A stretch of 42,927 nucleotides of DNA, taken from positions 1-42,927 of the forward strand of contig DAOVRZ010000039.1 in NCBI GenBank assembly GCA_030627905.1, read 5' to 3'. Both the position numbers and the translations under genes were made by a program. Below the pieces are notes generated by a model. It saw only the letters and a program-made list of their open reading frames with translations, was not told where the DNA came from and did not search any database. This stretch comes from JAGMES01 sp023128035 (GTDB lineage: Bacteria; Bacillota; Halanaerobiia; DY22613). Positions 41,954 through 42,927 of this stretch are shown one piece after another (position 1 is the first letter of the stretch; each line of letters opens with the position of its first letter).

Positions 41954-42023
41954 GCATTTGCTAAACTCCGTTGAATAGTTAGTTTGCCAACAAAAATTCA
42001 ACAAAAAGGAGTCTAGCAAATGC
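41954..42023 (+). promoter_or_regulatory. Hairpin hiding the transposase RBS and start
   Basis: GCATTTGCTAAACTCC at 41954-41969 pairs with GGAGTCTAGCAAATGC at 42008-42023 (one mismatch), and the inner GTTGAA pairs with TTCAAC. The 3' arm contains both the Shine-Dalgarno GGAG and the ATG at 42020. Read-through transcripts would therefore not be translated, a common safeguard of insertion sequences. Confidence 0.75.
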
Positions 42024-42580
42024 ATAATCATCATACCACAAAACTGCTTGATTTACCAGATAAAATAGTTGTGGACAAATTTCATCTGGTAACCCTAATG
42101 AATAAAGCACTTGATGATACTCGGCAGCAAGTCCAAAATCAAGTTGATGAGACGATGAGAAAAATGTTTTATAAGAGTCGCATGTTGCTGAAAAAAGCCG
42201 GTGAAGAGTTAACAGATAAAGAGCATCAAAGACTTTTAAAACTCTTTGAATTAAGTCCGATTCTTGAGAAAGCCTGGGAACTTAAGGAAGAGTTCAGAGA
42301 CTTCCTCCAACTAGGAGACATCCAGGAATCCAAGGATGCTTTGCAAACTTGGTATAACAGAATTTCAGAGAGCAAGCTGACTTTCTTTATCAAAGCAAAG
42401 AGAACAATCAAAACATGGGAAGATAATATTTTAAATTACTTCAACAACAAAGTTACCAATGGTTTTACAGAAGGGATCAATAACAAGATTAAGTTGGTCA
42501 AAAGGATTGGGTATGGAGTACCGAACATTATGAATCTAAGAAGAGTATTTCACACAATGTTGTATAAGATGCGTGGTTAA
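42020..42580 (+). pseudogene. ISL3-family transposase, large in-frame internal deletion
   Basis: The 186-aa frame starts with an ISL3-like N-terminus (MHNHHTTKLLDLPD) and then joins directly to the C-terminal part beginning KIVVDKFHLVTLMNKALDD. The zinc finger, HTH and the first catalytic Asp are missing, while the second Asp (in VDKFHL) and the Glu (in GFTEGINNKIKLVKR) remain. Full ISL3 transposases are about 400-450 aa. The junction is in frame, so a shortened protein could still be made; it cannot be catalytic alone. Confidence 0.8.
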
Positions 42581-42680
42581 ATAAATAGAATAACTGAGCA
42601 AAATTAAGTATTTTTTTGAAAACAGCAATTAATATGATTTAATGGAGTTAAGCAGTTTTCACAACATTTGACGGAGAGCC

Positions 42681-42879
42681 ATGAAAGGGATATTGATATA
42701 AATGATCCCGAATTATTCACGTAGCAGTATAAAAACAGCCATATACAGCTAAAATCAAATACTTAGCCTATAAGAATCTTTCACCCATTGGGTGATAAAA
42801 ATAAAGAAGAAAAGAACCCTCAAATCTGATATAATTAAGTGACTAAACAAAATTATCAAAAGAAAGAGGGCTCTTTTCT
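42681..42879 (+). other. Upstream region of the next insertion sequence
   Basis: TCACCC-ATT-GGGTGA at 42781-42795 is a short palindrome that may lie near the left end of the element. TATAAT at 42830-42835 is a likely -10. AGAAAAGAACCCTC (42808-42821) pairs with GAGGGCTCTTTTCT (42867-42880), so the ribosome binding site is again occluded if transcription enters from outside. Nothing else is recognised in 42681-42780. Confidence 0.45.
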
Positions 42880-42927
42880 ATGACAATTATACAGGTTAAA
42901 TCACTAAATTTCAATAACAAACTTTCA
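42880..42927 (+). CDS. 5' end of a transposase gene, perhaps IS1380-like
   Basis: ATG 42880 follows AGAGGG and reads MTIIQVKSLNFNNKLS to the window edge. KSLNFN near the start, followed by a beta-strand-like segment, resembles the N-terminus of IS1380-family transposases, but 16 residues are not enough for certainty. The regulatory hairpin upstream supports an insertion sequence. Confidence 0.4.
   Translation, partial: MTIIQVKSLNFNNKLS

Larger units (their letters stand above)
41905..42680 (+). mobile_element. ISL3-family element, internally deleted
   Basis: The right end TTTTCACAACATTTGACGG plus AGAGCC (42656-42680) matches, as an inverted repeat, the degraded left end GGGTGT...AATGTTGTGAAGA (41905-41929). 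This fits ISL3 ends. No convincing 8-bp target duplication is visible. Between the ends are a start-codon-sequestering hairpin and a shortened transposase gene, so this is a defective element, mobilisable only in trans. Confidence 0.65.

Noticed and set aside
1..42927. CRISPR array, complete tRNA or rRNA genes
   Set aside because: Scanning by eye found no regularly spaced direct repeats and no cloverleaf or rRNA signature.

Overview
The window is AT-rich Firmicute-type DNA: strong AAGGAGG-like ribosome binding sites, many TTG/GTG starts, sigma-A promoters, a T-box leader and U-tailed terminators on most units. A full type IV pilus assembly cluster with PilM/N/O, a Cache chemoreceptor, a cysteine desulfurase-ThiI pair and an archaeal-type aspartyl-tRNA synthetase together suggest an anaerobic clostridial lineage, possibly a diderm such as Halanaerobiales. 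This is an inference from gene content; there is no marker gene that settles it.

Layout. 1-190: 3' end of a group II intron (domain V and VI) followed by a terminator. 192-4969: a phosphate-starvation unit, pstS-pstC-pstA-pstB-phoU, behind a phased array of PhoP-like TTAACA boxes; the pstS-pstC gap holds two repeat elements. 5000-10880: LysM/VanY-type carboxypeptidase, XRE regulator, deoD, a MarR regulator with a large palindromic operator and a partner seven-helix membrane protein, and an RlmI-like rRNA methyltransferase. 11000-14300: accessory block with an SF2 helicase plus a small acidic protein, gene debris and a secreted orphan. 14290-20500: DegV, MATE exporter, threonine aldolase and HelD. 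20525-22588: an orphan protein and a decayed MFS transporter on the minus strand. 22760-26916: T-box-controlled aspS, then nifS-thiI for tRNA 4-thiouridine. 27050-31509: AAA-ATPase/nuclease-like protein, L,D-transpeptidase and chemoreceptor. 31671-40801: the pilus cluster pilB-pilT-pilC-pilin-three minor pseudopilins-pilM-pilN-pilO. 40802-42927: accessory end with a stop-interrupted gene, two tandem paralogous small-RNA candidates, an internally deleted ISL3 transposase and the start of another transposase.

The most unusual signals are non-coding. (1) Two adjacent ~80-nt transcription units at 41559-41806 share a conserved hairpin core, each with its own promoter and terminator. (2) A ~133-bp element with inverted-repeat ends occurs in opposite orientations before pstC and pilC. 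(3) A ~117-bp three-hairpin repeat, resembling the right end of IS200/IS605 elements, follows the stop codons of pstS and of the MATE gene. (4) A perfect 40-bp palindrome made of two tandem operator copies controls the MarR unit. TGTCGAA (Spo0A-box) motifs precede both the chemoreceptor and pilB.
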